A stretch of DNA of 64,000 bases, taken from NCBI GenBank assembly GCA_014237395.1, contig JABZFP010000044.1:1-64000 (forward strand), in the 5' to 3' direction. The DNA is from Desulfobacteraceae bacterium. GTDB lineage: Bacteria; Desulfobacterota; Desulfobacteria; Desulfobacterales; UBA5852. The notes under the pieces were generated by a model. That model was not told where the DNA came from, made no database searches, and was given only the letters and a program-made list of their open reading frames with translations. The translations under genes were made by a program, and so were the position numbers. Positions within the stretch are counted from its first letter, which is position 1; the number at the start of each line of letters is the position of its first letter. Shown in pieces: positions 6,996 through 15,586 of this stretch.

Positions 6996-7751
6996 ATGAC
7001 CGGAACCACTCCCCATAGAAACATCGTTGCGCCGCTGGTGCCGCGCCTCCTCGGTGGGGCGCTCTTCCTCAGGGCGGCCATCCCATTGGTTGTGGTTGGC
7101 CTGATAGCCATAGGCGTCCTCGTGATCGGGTATTCAGTGGATCGGGCCATAACGGAGGTCAAGCAGGATGTTGCCGAAAAACTCGCCGCGATCGATGTTG
7201 AAATTGCAAAGATAAAGGCCGAAGGGCAACGACTTTATCATGAAATCAATGCCATAAAAAACCGGACCGCAGCATTGACGGATGACATCAAGCGCTCGGT
7301 AGAGCCGATTCGCAAATCGATGCTCGGTTTCACAAGTGTTGTCCGGACGATATCCGGAACGCTGGAAGCATTTTTGAATGCCGTCATCCGTGTGCTCAAT
7401 GCCGTACCGCTCACGAAAAACATAAAGCGCATCGATTTGCCGGATATCAAGGTGCCGGGTTTAAAGCTGCCGAATATCGATCTGGATATCGACCTCGAAC
7501 CCGACCTTCGTGCGGTCATCGCATTATAACAGCAGGCATTGGAAGCGGCCGGCCATGTCAAAACGGCGGTAGCGGAAATTATCGATGTCGTGATGCTTTG
7601 CCGGGCCTGTGTAAAATTCATAGGGGTGTTGATCTTTGTCTGGTTGGGGTTGTCGGTTGTGGGGTTTTTGGGCCGACTGAAATACCGCCTGGGTATGGCT
7701 TTCCGTTTGATGCGCGGCCAGCCGGTCGAAAATGTCTGGCAGGTTTTTTAA
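6996..7751 (+). pseudogene. Membrane-anchored coiled-coil protein, interrupted by in-frame TAA at 7527-7529
   Basis: The ATG at 6996 follows GGAAAGG. The frame encodes an N-terminal transmembrane segment (AAIPLVVVGLIAIGVLVIGY), a long amphipathic helix (ITEVKQDVAEKLAAIDVEIA) and a repetitive IDLPDIKVPGLKLPNIDLDI segment. A TAA stops it after residue 177. The same frame stays open beyond the TAA for 74 codons and encodes another hydrophobic segment (KFIGVLIFVWLGLSVVGFLG) and a basic tail ending at 7751. The simplest reading is one gene broken by a nonsense change. A separate downstream start at TTG 7539 is possible but lacks a ribosome binding site. The function is unknown. Confidence 0.6.
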
Positions 7752-8081
7752 ATTATGCGTTAGATGGATGGCGGCAAGGAGTTATGCACGGCAAATCGTT
7801 TATTTGTTGCAATTGAATAAAATGATGCTTTTATTCGGTCGAACAAGAGGCCTGCCTCGTCTTTTCTCGGGGTGAACAATAGGCCATCCGGCTGGTATTG
7901 CTCGCTATCTCATGACGCCGGCGGGCAAAACCTTGCGGCGGTCAGCGGCCAGGAAATTTTCCAGCATCGATCTCCCCTTGTCATGGCGTTTGCGCGGCTT
8001 GAGCGTATATTCTACCCGATGGCTTGCCTTCCAATCACAGATGCAGTAAGAAGACCGCTTTTTTTATTTTGAAGGGGTACC
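7752..8081. other. Intergenic region, nothing assigned
   Basis: There is no credible gene or recognisable signal apart from the GAAGGGG ribosome binding site just before 8082. Confidence 0.4.
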
Positions 8082-9104
8082 ATGACCATCTTATCAACAC
8101 ATATGACACATGGTTTCAAAACCGCTTTGGCGGCCGTTTTGGCTTACACCATTACAAACGCCTTGGCACTCGAGTTTGGGTATTGGGCGGTTATCTCCAC
8201 TGTCATCGTGATGCAGGTTTATGTGGCCGATTCTGTGGAGATGTGCTTATACCGTTTTTCCGGCACCATTATTGGTGCCATGTTGGGTGTACTGGTCATC
8301 CTGTTTATTCCCAAAACGCCCATTCCCGTTGGTATCGCTTTGTTCGTAACGATCGGGTTGTGCAGCTTTCTCACGCGCTACAAGAAGCGATACCGGATGG
8401 CGGCCATCACTGTTGTCATTGTGGTGATGACAGGTCTGCAGACCCAGGACGCGCTGATGTTCGGGGTGTCCCGGGTATTAGAGATCGGTATCGGCATCAT
8501 CTGTGCTTTTGCCGTTTCCGTTCTGGTATTTCCCAAACGAAAAGTGGATGTGCTCAGGGCCAAACTCGAAGCACAGGCGAACCATTGTGCCGACAGTTGT
8601 CGTGTCCTGGTGGATGCCTTCCTGTCACGGCAGCGGAACGTAGAGGAATCTCTGCTGACCGACCTGGTCAAGGATGTCTGGGACAATCATGCCTTGTTGC
8701 AGAAAATCAGACAGAATGAATCCCTGATCTATCATAAAAAATTCAAGGAGAATTTTGCCCTTAAAGTTTCCGTTATCAGCCGCTCCGTGGAGCACTTGCG
8801 CAATATGGCCAAGGCGCTGAATGCCCTGGATGATAACGGGTATGAGATCATCATGTCCCGGGAACTGAAAAACGTAGCCGAAAAAAGTGGTCGGGCTCTT
8901 GTTGTGTTTGTGAAAAATGAGCCTTTAACCGTTAAAGATGATCTCGAGCGCACTATCTCAGAGCTAAATGCCAAATTTCTCAATATTCGTGAAGAAGGGC
9001 TGATACGCCGCTTTGATGCCAAAAAATTGATCCAAGTGTTTTCATTTTACAGCAGCCTGCTTTATTTTTCCGATGATATTCTTTCCGGCATCAACGAACT
9101 ATGA
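8082..9104 (+). CDS. FUSC-family aromatic-acid-exporter-like membrane protein
   Basis: The gene encodes 340 residues, with GAAGGGGT before the ATG. The first 160 residues hold about five to six hydrophobic helices, including FGYWAVISTVIVMQVYVADS and a GxxxG-rich helix (RFSGTIIGAMLGVLVILF), a pattern characteristic of FUSC/ArAE exporters. The remaining 180 residues are a soluble, mostly helical cytoplasmic domain. FUSC proteins are thought to export aromatic acids or similar weak acids across the inner membrane, often with a membrane fusion partner, which is absent here. The protein is about half the length of AaeB, so it is a single-unit version. Confidence 0.75.
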   Translation: MTILSTHMTHGFKTALAAVLAYTITNALALEFGYWAVISTVIVMQVYVADSVEMCLYRFSGTIIGAMLGVLVILFIPKTPIPVGIALFVTIGLCSFLTRYKKRYRMAAITVVIVVMTGLQTQDALMFGVSRVLEIGIGIICAFAVSVLVFPKRKVDVLRAKLEAQANHCADSCRVLVDAFLSRQRNVEESLLTDLVKDVWDNHALLQKIRQNESLIYHKKFKENFALKVSVISRSVEHLRNMAKALNALDDNGYEIIMSRELKNVAEKSGRALVVFVKNEPLTVKDDLERTISELNAKFLNIREEGLIRRFDAKKLIQVFSFYSSLLYFSDDILSGINEL

Positions 9105-9133
9105 GGCCTTCAATCCAGAAGGAGATGTCAACT

Positions 9134-9940
9134 ATGACCCGAAAAATCATTCTTGCGGTAGCGCCGACCGGCGGCTGGGGGCGCGGGGACAACAATCCGA
9201 TAACGCCGGAGGCCATCGCCGGAGACGTGATGGCGTGCGCACAGGCCGGCGCGGCCGTTGTTCATCTGCATGCCCGCAATGAAAAGGGCGACCTCACCAC
9301 CGACCTGACGTCATTTTCAAAGACGGTCGCCACCATCAAGGCCTCCTGCGATATCATGCTGGAAGCCTCCACCGGCGGGTTGTCGACCCTCACGGCGGCC
9401 GAGCGGGTGTTGCCCGCATCGAACCACCATGCCGAATTGGGCTCGCTGAATATCGGGTCCCTCAACTTCGGCGATGCGGTCTATCAGAACAGTTTGCCCG
9501 ACGTCCGGCTCTGGGTCGATGCGATGGCCCGTTCGGGAGTCAAACCGTCACTTGAAGTTTTCGATACGGGGCATCTCGAAACCGCGCGCCACCTGATTGC
9601 GGAAGGGCTGGTGGCGCCGCCCTGCAACTTCAGTTTCATTTTCGATGTCCGCTGGGGAATGCCCTACGACCCGACGCTGCTTGCCTATCTGATATCACGC
9701 CTGCCGGCCGATAGCCGCTGGGGCGCCATCTTCATCCAAAGTCCTGATTTTTCCCATCATGTCGAAGCCGCCAGGGCAGGGGCCTCCATGCTCAGGGTCG
9801 GTTTTGAAGACGCGCTCGTTTATGAAGGCCAAACGGCCACCTCGAACGCCGAACTGGTGTGGGCGTTGCGGGAGAAACTTGAAACGGCTGGTTTTTCGAT
9901 TGCATCGGTTCCAGAGGCCAGGGCTATTCTGCTGGGATAG
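9134..9940 (+). CDS. BKACE-family (DUF849) beta-keto acid cleavage enzyme
   Basis: The gene encodes 268 residues. The ATG at 9134 lies about 10 bases after AAGGAG. An earlier in-frame ATG sits too close to it. The TIM-barrel protein starts with KIILAVAPTGGW, followed by the zinc-binding VVHLHAR motif, and has the usual conserved segments (EASTGG, GVKPSLEVFDTGH). BKACE enzymes condense a beta-keto acid with acetyl-CoA to give acetoacetate and a new CoA ester. Kce of lysine fermentation is the prototype. The substrate here is not predictable. The gene follows the FUSC gene closely and may share its transcript. Confidence 0.8.
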   Translation: MTRKIILAVAPTGGWGRGDNNPITPEAIAGDVMACAQAGAAVVHLHARNEKGDLTTDLTSFSKTVATIKASCDIMLEASTGGLSTLTAAERVLPASNHHAELGSLNIGSLNFGDAVYQNSLPDVRLWVDAMARSGVKPSLEVFDTGHLETARHLIAEGLVAPPCNFSFIFDVRWGMPYDPTLLAYLISRLPADSRWGAIFIQSPDFSHHVEAARAGASMLRVGFEDALVYEGQTATSNAELVWALREKLETAGFSIASVPEARAILLG

Positions 9941-10083
9941 AACCCCACCGTTGAGAACCCTCCAAGATCGTTCGAAACGTATGCGTCAGGAGAAAATGGC
10001 TCGCTTTTCAACATAGAACCGGATATGGACGGAGGTAGGCCGGCCGATCCGGCACATATGCGGTGTAACGAGGAGAAAACAAG

Positions 10084-10326
10084 ATGGATATGGTCACGAT
10101 GGGTATTGGAGGCGTCCTATGTCTCTATGGCTTCTACACCATGACGATGCGGACAAGATCCCCTGAAAAATTCGGCAAACTCAAGGCGATGAAAGACAAA
10201 TATGGCGACAGTAACGGTTTGGCGATACACATCATGGCCTATACCGTCGTGCCGATTGTGGTTGGCATCGTTGTGTCATTTGCGGGATTTAATGGGTTGT
10301 CGCTGTTGGGCATGTTCAAAAGTTAA
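10084..10326 (+). CDS. Small membrane protein, two transmembrane helices
   Basis: The gene encodes 80 residues. GAGGAG precedes the ATG. One hydrophobic segment lies near residues 3-22 and a second near 48-78 (HIMAYTVVPIVVGIVVSFAG). They are separated by a charged loop (SPEKFGKLKAMKDKYGDSNG). No family is recognised. It is 29 bases upstream of the exonuclease gene, so the two may be co-transcribed. Confidence 0.7.
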   Translation: MDMVTMGIGGVLCLYGFYTMTMRTRSPEKFGKLKAMKDKYGDSNGLAIHIMAYTVVPIVVGIVVSFAGFNGLSLLGMFKS

Positions 10327-10355
10327 TCCTGCGTCGTCTTGAACAAGGACAGGAC

Positions 10356-11069
10356 ATGAAATTACTGAGTTTTGACATTGAAATTTCGGATGTTTTCGAA
10401 TTGGGCCCGTACGAAGATATGGAGACGTATGCACCGTTTCATATTTCGGTGGCGGCCACCGCCATTCATGGCGGCGAGGAACGGGTGTGGTATTCCGAGG
10501 ACAAAGAGGGGCGCCCGGCCCTGAATCTGACGCCCCGGCGGGCGCATGAACTTCTGGTGTATCTTGACGAAATGCAGCAGAAGGAATTCATGGTGTGCGC
10601 GTGGAACGGCTTGAGCTTCGATCTGAAATGGATCGGGCACCAGGCCGGCGACATGGGCCTGGCGGCGCGTATCGCGCTGAAGAGCTACGACCCCATGTTC
10701 CAGTTTTTCAACCAGGCAGGTTTTCCTGTCGGTTTGGCCAAAGTGGCCCAGGCGATGGGGATCGCCCAGGAAAAGCTCATGGACGGAGCGGACGCCCCCA
10801 AGCAATGGCGCGCCGGCAATTGCCAGCAAGTGATGGACTACTGTCTCGGTGATTGCCAGATGACCAATCTTATCGTGCGCGCCATCGCAGACGCCCGGCA
10901 GGTTCAATGGGTGACGGCTAAAGGGTATGTTCGTTCAACCCCTATGGCACGTCTCAAACCGGTGGAGGAAGTGATCCGGGATCCGGGACCGGACCAGTCC
11001 TGGATGGACACGCCCATACCGAAGGACAAGTTCTATCAATGGGTTCAGGATGCCATCGGGGCAGCATAA
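10356..11069 (+). CDS. Predicted 3'-5' exonuclease (DnaQ/RNase H-like fold)
   Basis: The gene encodes 237 residues. The N-terminus LLSFDIEISD carries the Exo I motif (Asp and Glu of FDIE). WNGLSFDLKWI fits Exo II, and a C-terminal YCLGDCQMT carries the Exo III acid. The spacing is like that of the PolB-type or YprB-type exonuclease superfamily. The protein should hydrolyse nucleic acid 3' ends using two metals. The preferred substrate, DNA or RNA, cannot be told. No fused polymerase or helicase domain is present. Confidence 0.7.
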   Translation: MKLLSFDIEISDVFELGPYEDMETYAPFHISVAATAIHGGEERVWYSEDKEGRPALNLTPRRAHELLVYLDEMQQKEFMVCAWNGLSFDLKWIGHQAGDMGLAARIALKSYDPMFQFFNQAGFPVGLAKVAQAMGIAQEKLMDGADAPKQWRAGNCQQVMDYCLGDCQMTNLIVRAIADARQVQWVTAKGYVRSTPMARLKPVEEVIRDPGPDQSWMDTPIPKDKFYQWVQDAIGAA

Positions 11070-11189
11070 GGCCGAGGACGGCGCAAGGGGGCAAATCATT
11101 GGATTATTTTTCTTTGAGTCCGCCACCTCTGGTGAACGATCTGGAGTGATTTTTCTGATCCGGTGTATTGTTTTTGGGATTGTGTCTTC

Positions 11190-11364
11190 ATTTTCTGTCC
11201 CGTGACAGAAAACGAAGCAAAAGAAAACGCCCGTGTCCCGCTCAATCCTGTGCGTCGTCGCTGCGGCCGGAGCACGCGGAAACTCGCCCGCTGAGTAGCG
11301 GGCTCAGACAGTCCGCGCGCTTTTTCCCGTCCGCCCCGTCGATGCTCAGCGCGGGACAAAGGGA
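11190..11364. repeat. GC-rich intergenic repeat-like region with hairpins
   Basis: The region contains CTGTC-CCGT-GACAG and GCCCGCT-GAGT-AGCGGGC (11286-11303). It ends in GATGCTCAGCGCGGGACAAA (11341-11360) plus GGGA. The same 24 bases recur with one change at 45493-45516. No protein is expected on either strand despite open frames. Confidence 0.5.
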
Positions 11365-11461
11365 AATAAAAACCATAAATTCAAAGACCGTTATCGAGTC
11401 CCCTTCAAGGGGGCTACCTGATGCCAGCGGCTTTGCAGGAGACCTCGGGCGGGTGGGAACA

Positions 11462-11656
11462 ATGGATGGAACGCGTCGCATCAACATAACGCCGGGACTT
11501 GCGGTTCGTATCGTGCTGAAAAAAGACCAGCGATCCGGCAACCTGACCGAGGGCGTGGTGAAAGATATTCTGACCAAATCACCCACCCATCCGCATGGCA
11601 TCAAGGTCCGCCTGGAAAGCGGGGCGGTCGGGCGGATAAAAGAAATCATCCGCTGA
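11462..11656 (+). CDS. YwbE family protein
   Basis: The gene encodes 64 residues: MDGTRRINITPGLAVRIVLK, followed by a DQRSG/LTEGVVKDILT segment and HPHGIKVRLESGAVGRIKEI. This matches the small YwbE family almost end to end, so the upstream extension of the frame is rejected. Family members are single-domain KOW-like proteins of unknown function. No clear ribosome binding site is visible beyond GGGTGGG. Confidence 0.8.
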   Translation: MDGTRRINITPGLAVRIVLKKDQRSGNLTEGVVKDILTKSPTHPHGIKVRLESGAVGRIKEIIR

Positions 11657-12316
11657 GTGCCCGCTGCCGTCCGCTATAGAACAGGGAAAGTATTCCACGC
11701 CCCGACTGTCATGAAAGCTTGGAAGAAGTGGGGAGAAAAGCCAGGCGATATTCCGATAGCGTCTATCGATGGAAGCGATACGCCCGATCAAATTCCGACA
11801 CGACCAAAAGCTTGACATCTCAGCCCACGCATTTTAAGCCTTAATCCGATTCGGTCCAAACGGACAGACTCATCCTGTCGAACGCGCCTTCTGAGCCTGT
11901 TTTTTCGGTATTTCGTCTTGTGCGAGATCATTGATCCTATCTCAACCGAACCTCTGAACAAGAAAATAATGCCAGATACGAAAAGGGTCTTCGGCGAGTT
12001 TTTGGACGGTTCCTGCCTCTCGCCTGACAGAATAGTTGACAAATTGGCAAATATACTGACAGCTGCCGCCTTTTTTCCTGTTTTCTGATAAGCGATAATG
12101 AACTGAATTAACAGCGAATCGATTGCTTTTCAGGCGGGCGGAATGGCTGGCATAAGGATTGCGGTGAGCAGGGCAGCGCATGGACCGGCACAGCAAGGCC
12201 TCCGCCCTGGGGGCGGGCCGGGAGGGTCATTCATGCGGCGATAGACGGTTTCTTGGCCAGGGAGCATGGATATCGGCACGATCACAGGACTGATCCGTTA
12301 CACCCGAGGGGATTGA
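11657..12316. other. Intergenic region, nothing assigned
   Basis: These 660 bases hold several open frames on both strands, but none has a good start signal or a recognisable product. A TTGACA at 12036 is followed by TATACT after only 10 bases, too close for a normal promoter. GAGGGG just before 12317 is the ribosome binding site of the kinase gene. Confidence 0.35.
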
Positions 12317-13351
12317 ATGGCGCCCAAAGCACCTGACAACGTCCGGCATGTTTACGACACCTTCCATATGGGGCGATCCTGCATGGATCTCTACAGCAAC
12401 GACGTGGGGGTTGAATTTGTCGCCATCAACAGCTTTGCCGCCTACGTCGGCGGATCGCCCACCAACATGAGTGTCGGGTGCCGCCGCCTGGGGCTGGACG
12501 CAGCGCTGCTGACCGCCTTCGGAGAAGACCCGGTGGGGGATTTCGTCGTTCATTTCCTGACGGCCGAGGGCGTGGATATCCAGGCTTGTCCCCGCAAGAA
12601 GGACCACTACACCAGTCTGGTGGTGCTGGGCATCGAACCTCCGGATAAATTCCCGCTGGTATTTTACCGGGACAACTGTGCCGACATGGCCCTGGAGATC
12701 GAAGATGTGCAGGCGGCGCCCATCGCTGCGAGCCGCGTGTTTCAGTTTGCCGGCACCAACCTGAGCCGCGAACCCAGCCGCAGCGCCACGTTGCACGCCG
12801 CCGAGGTGGCCCGCCAGGCCGGCGCGGATGTGGTGCTGGATCTCGATTTCAGACCGGATCAATGGCACGACCCGCGTGCCTATGGCGTTTCGATCCGCTC
12901 CATGCTGGCGGGCGTGGATATCATTTTGGGGACCGAAGATGAAATCAACGCCGCCTTGCTGACCGACCCGCAGGCGGTCCAGTTGACGCACTCCCAACTG
13001 ACGGATGCGAGGGTGGCGGGCGATACCGCCCGTCATGTCCAGGCGCTCTTGGAATACGGCCCCCGCCTGGTGGTGGAAAAGCGGGGGAAGCAGGGCTGCC
13101 GCATCCATTGCAGGAACCAACCGGTGGAAGACGTGCCGGGCTTCAAGGTTCAAGTTCAAAATATCTTGGGCGCCGGGGATGCCTTCGGCGCAGGATTTCT
13201 CTACGGCTACGTGCAGGGCTGGGATTTCCGGAAAGCGGCCCGGCTGGGAAATGCCTGCGGGGCCATGGTGGCGGCCCGGCATGGGTGCGCGGTCTCAATG
13301 CCCTACTATAACGAAGTGATGTCGTTTGTCGATCAACAGGGCGGGCTTTGA
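12317..13351 (+). CDS. PfkB-family sugar kinase (IolC-like)
   Basis: The gene encodes 344 residues after GAGGGG. The N-terminus (HMGRSCMDLYSN, NSFAAYVGGSPTNMSVGCRR) resembles 5-dehydro-2-deoxygluconokinase IolC, and the C-terminal signature NILGAGDAFGAGFLYG holds the GAGD catalytic base. The enzyme should phosphorylate a sugar acid or deoxyketo-sugar with ATP in the cytoplasm. The gene opens an operon with a mannonate/fructuronate-type SDR and an ABC importer. A 2-keto-3-deoxygluconate kinase role is therefore an alternative to an inositol pathway role, as no other iol gene is present. Confidence 0.75.
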   Translation: MAPKAPDNVRHVYDTFHMGRSCMDLYSNDVGVEFVAINSFAAYVGGSPTNMSVGCRRLGLDAALLTAFGEDPVGDFVVHFLTAEGVDIQACPRKKDHYTSLVVLGIEPPDKFPLVFYRDNCADMALEIEDVQAAPIAASRVFQFAGTNLSREPSRSATLHAAEVARQAGADVVLDLDFRPDQWHDPRAYGVSIRSMLAGVDIILGTEDEINAALLTDPQAVQLTHSQLTDARVAGDTARHVQALLEYGPRLVVEKRGKQGCRIHCRNQPVEDVPGFKVQVQNILGAGDAFGAGFLYGYVQGWDFRKAARLGNACGAMVAARHGCAVSMPYYNEVMSFVDQQGGL

Positions 13352-13541
13352 GCCCGGGTTATCATGCTTTCTCGGATATCTCGTTTAACGGCGTGGTAAT
13401 ACGCACGCCCCGCATCGTGCGGCATCGCGCGCAATTGGCACATTGCCGTCTTTCGTACCAGCGACAACGCTGTCGCGAAAGCCGGTTTTGCGCATCCAGC
13501 GGGTTTTAAGGCCAACTTACAACAGGGGGAGCAACGACAAG

Positions 13542-14396
13542 GTGCAGAATTCCGTGACAGACCGTTTCGACCTGTCCGGCAAGGTCGCCGCGATCACCGG
13601 CGCCGGGGGGGCGTTGTGCGGTGCCATGGCGGACGCCCTGGGAATGGCAGGGGTTAAGGTGGCCGTTCTCGATATCGATGGAGGTAAAGCGGAGGCCCGG
13701 GCCCGGGCTATTGTCGCGGCGGGCGGAACGGCGCAGGCCTTTCCATGCGACGTGCTGGACACCTCCGCGCTGAAGGAATGCAGCCGGGCGGTTTGCGACC
13801 GGTGGGGGGCGCCTGATTTTTTGATCAACGGAGCCGGCGGCAACCATCCCCGGGGCAGTACATCTGAAGAATTCTACGCCACCGAGGGCGCTACGGATAC
13901 GGTTGAACGATCTTTTTTCGACCTGGAGGCGGACGATTTCGGTCGCGTTTTCGACCTCAATTTTATGGGTGCCTTTTTGGCTTCGCAGGCCTTCGCCCGC
14001 GAGATGATTGCCAAGGGCCAGGGCGCCATCGTTAACATCTCTTCCATGAGCGCGTTTACCCCGCTTACCAAAGTGCCGGCCTATTCCGCCGCCAAGGCGG
14101 CGCTCAGCAATTTTACGCAATGGCTGGCGGTCCACTTTGCGCACACCGGCGTGCGGGTCAACGCCCTGGCGCCCGGATTCTTTATGACCGAACAATTGAA
14201 GTTCCTGCATATCGACCAGGAGACCGGCGCGCTGTTGCCGCGCGCGCAAAAGGTGATCGCCCACACCCCCATGGGACGCTACGGTGAGCCGGACGATCTG
14301 GTGGGGCCTCTGGTATGGCTTTTATCGGACGCGTCCTGTTTTGTGACCGGCGTGGTGGTCCCCATCGACGGCGGGTTTTCGTCCTACACGATTTGA
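13542..14396 (+). CDS. SDR-family oxidoreductase (UxuB/YjmF-like)
   Basis: The gene encodes 284 residues from a GTG preceded by AGGGGGA. The nucleotide-binding loop is TGAGGALCG and the catalytic residues are in NISSMS and YSAAK. The sequence INGAGGNHP followed by a long insertion, and the C-terminal GRYGEPDDLVGPLVWLLSD, are features of the SDR-type D-mannonate oxidoreductase (fructuronate reductase). It would interconvert a hexuronate and mannonate with NAD(P)H. It lies between the kinase and the ABC importer, which supports a role in hexuronate or polyol catabolism. Confidence 0.75.
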   Translation: MQNSVTDRFDLSGKVAAITGAGGALCGAMADALGMAGVKVAVLDIDGGKAEARARAIVAAGGTAQAFPCDVLDTSALKECSRAVCDRWGAPDFLINGAGGNHPRGSTSEEFYATEGATDTVERSFFDLEADDFGRVFDLNFMGAFLASQAFAREMIAKGQGAIVNISSMSAFTPLTKVPAYSAAKAALSNFTQWLAVHFAHTGVRVNALAPGFFMTEQLKFLHIDQETGALLPRAQKVIAHTPMGRYGEPDDLVGPLVWLLSDASCFVTGVVVPIDGGFSSYTI

Positions 14397-14438
14397 GCGG
14401 CTGCGCGCGAGCAGTCGTTTGGAAAAGAGGAAGGCACC

Positions 14439-15542
14439 TTGGCCAGTGTAACCCTGAAGAACATCGTCAAGCGCTTCAAGGCGGTGACCGCCGTCGATAA
14501 TCTCTCCATCGAGATCCAGGATCGCGAATTCGCCGTTCTGGTGGGGCCTTCCGGGTGCGGCAAAACCACGGCCCTGCGAATGATTGCCGGCCTGGAAACG
14601 GAGACTTCCGGTGAGATCTTCATCGGCGACCGACGGGTAAACGATGTCTCCCCTAAGGACCGGGACATTGCCATGGTGTTTCAGAATTATGCCCTCTATC
14701 CGCACATGAACGTCCGGGACAACTTGGGCTTCGGCCTGAAAATGCGCAAGTTTCCCCCATCCGAGATCAGCCAGCGTGTGCAGGAGGCGGCCGATATCCT
14801 CGGTATTCATGAATTGCTGGACCGCAAACCAAAGCAGCTATCGGGGGGGCAGCGTCAGCGTGTGGCCGTGGGAAGGGCCATCGTGCGCAAGCCCAAAGTG
14901 TTCCTGTTTGACGAACCGCTTTCCAACCTGGATGCCAAGCTGCGGGTGGCCATGCGAACCGAGATCAGTAAACTCCACCGGCGCCTGGGGGCTACCATCA
15001 TTTATGTCACCCACGATCAGGTGGAGGCCATGACCATGGCCAGCCGTATTTTTATCATGCACAACGGTGCCCTGCAGCAATCCGGTGTTCCTATGGAGGT
15101 CTACAAACAGCCGGCCAACCGCTTTGTGGCCGGTTTTATCGGCTCGCCGGCCATGAATTTCGTGACGGCCACGCTGGTCGCGGACCAGGGAGCCTATTTC
15201 GTCCAGGCGGAGCATTTCAGGGTCAGGCTCCCGGACGTGTTTTCCTCCCGTTTGGCGGCACATGCCGGAAAGCCGGTCATCTTCGGCGTGCGCCCCGAAG
15301 ATATGAACGAGCCGGACGAAGCCGTGTCCGAAACCAGGGGCAACACTGTTGCGATGCGCGTTGAGGTGGTGGAAACGCTGGGTGCTGAAACCTTTGTCCA
15401 TCTGACCTGCGGAAGCCATACGATGGTGGCCCGCGTGGCGGTTCCGGATCGCCTTCTGACAATCGGGCAGGAGATGCAGATAAGCCTCAACATGGAAAAG
15501 ACCCACCTGTTTGACGAAGCGACGTTCCAGACCATTGTGTAG
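14439..15542 (+). CDS. Sugar ABC transporter ATPase (UgpC/MalK type)
   Basis: The gene encodes 367 residues from a TTG start with GAGGAAGG upstream. It carries Walker A (GPSGCGKTT), the Q-loop (VFQNYALYPHM), the signature LSGGQRQRVAVGRA, Walker B (VFLFDEPLSNLDAKLR) and the H-loop. The C-terminal OB-type regulatory domain (residues about 240-365) contains FGVRPEDM. It powers uptake through the two permeases downstream and may serve as a shared MalK-like ATPase. Confidence 0.9.
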   Translation: MASVTLKNIVKRFKAVTAVDNLSIEIQDREFAVLVGPSGCGKTTALRMIAGLETETSGEIFIGDRRVNDVSPKDRDIAMVFQNYALYPHMNVRDNLGFGLKMRKFPPSEISQRVQEAADILGIHELLDRKPKQLSGGQRQRVAVGRAIVRKPKVFLFDEPLSNLDAKLRVAMRTEISKLHRRLGATIIYVTHDQVEAMTMASRIFIMHNGALQQSGVPMEVYKQPANRFVAGFIGSPAMNFVTATLVADQGAYFVQAEHFRVRLPDVFSSRLAAHAGKPVIFGVRPEDMNEPDEAVSETRGNTVAMRVEVVETLGAETFVHLTCGSHTMVARVAVPDRLLTIGQEMQISLNMEKTHLFDEATFQTIV

Positions 15543-15586
15543 GTAACAACGAAAGATCCCTAACCATCAGCAGGAGGAGGTACCAC

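Noticed and set aside
12036..12057. TTGACA and TATACT promoter pair
   Set aside because: The spacing is only 10 bases, too short for a sigma-70 promoter.
12227..13282. 351-codon open frame on the minus strand
   Set aside because: It is antisense to the PfkB kinase gene and has His/Gly-rich composition typical of shadow frames.
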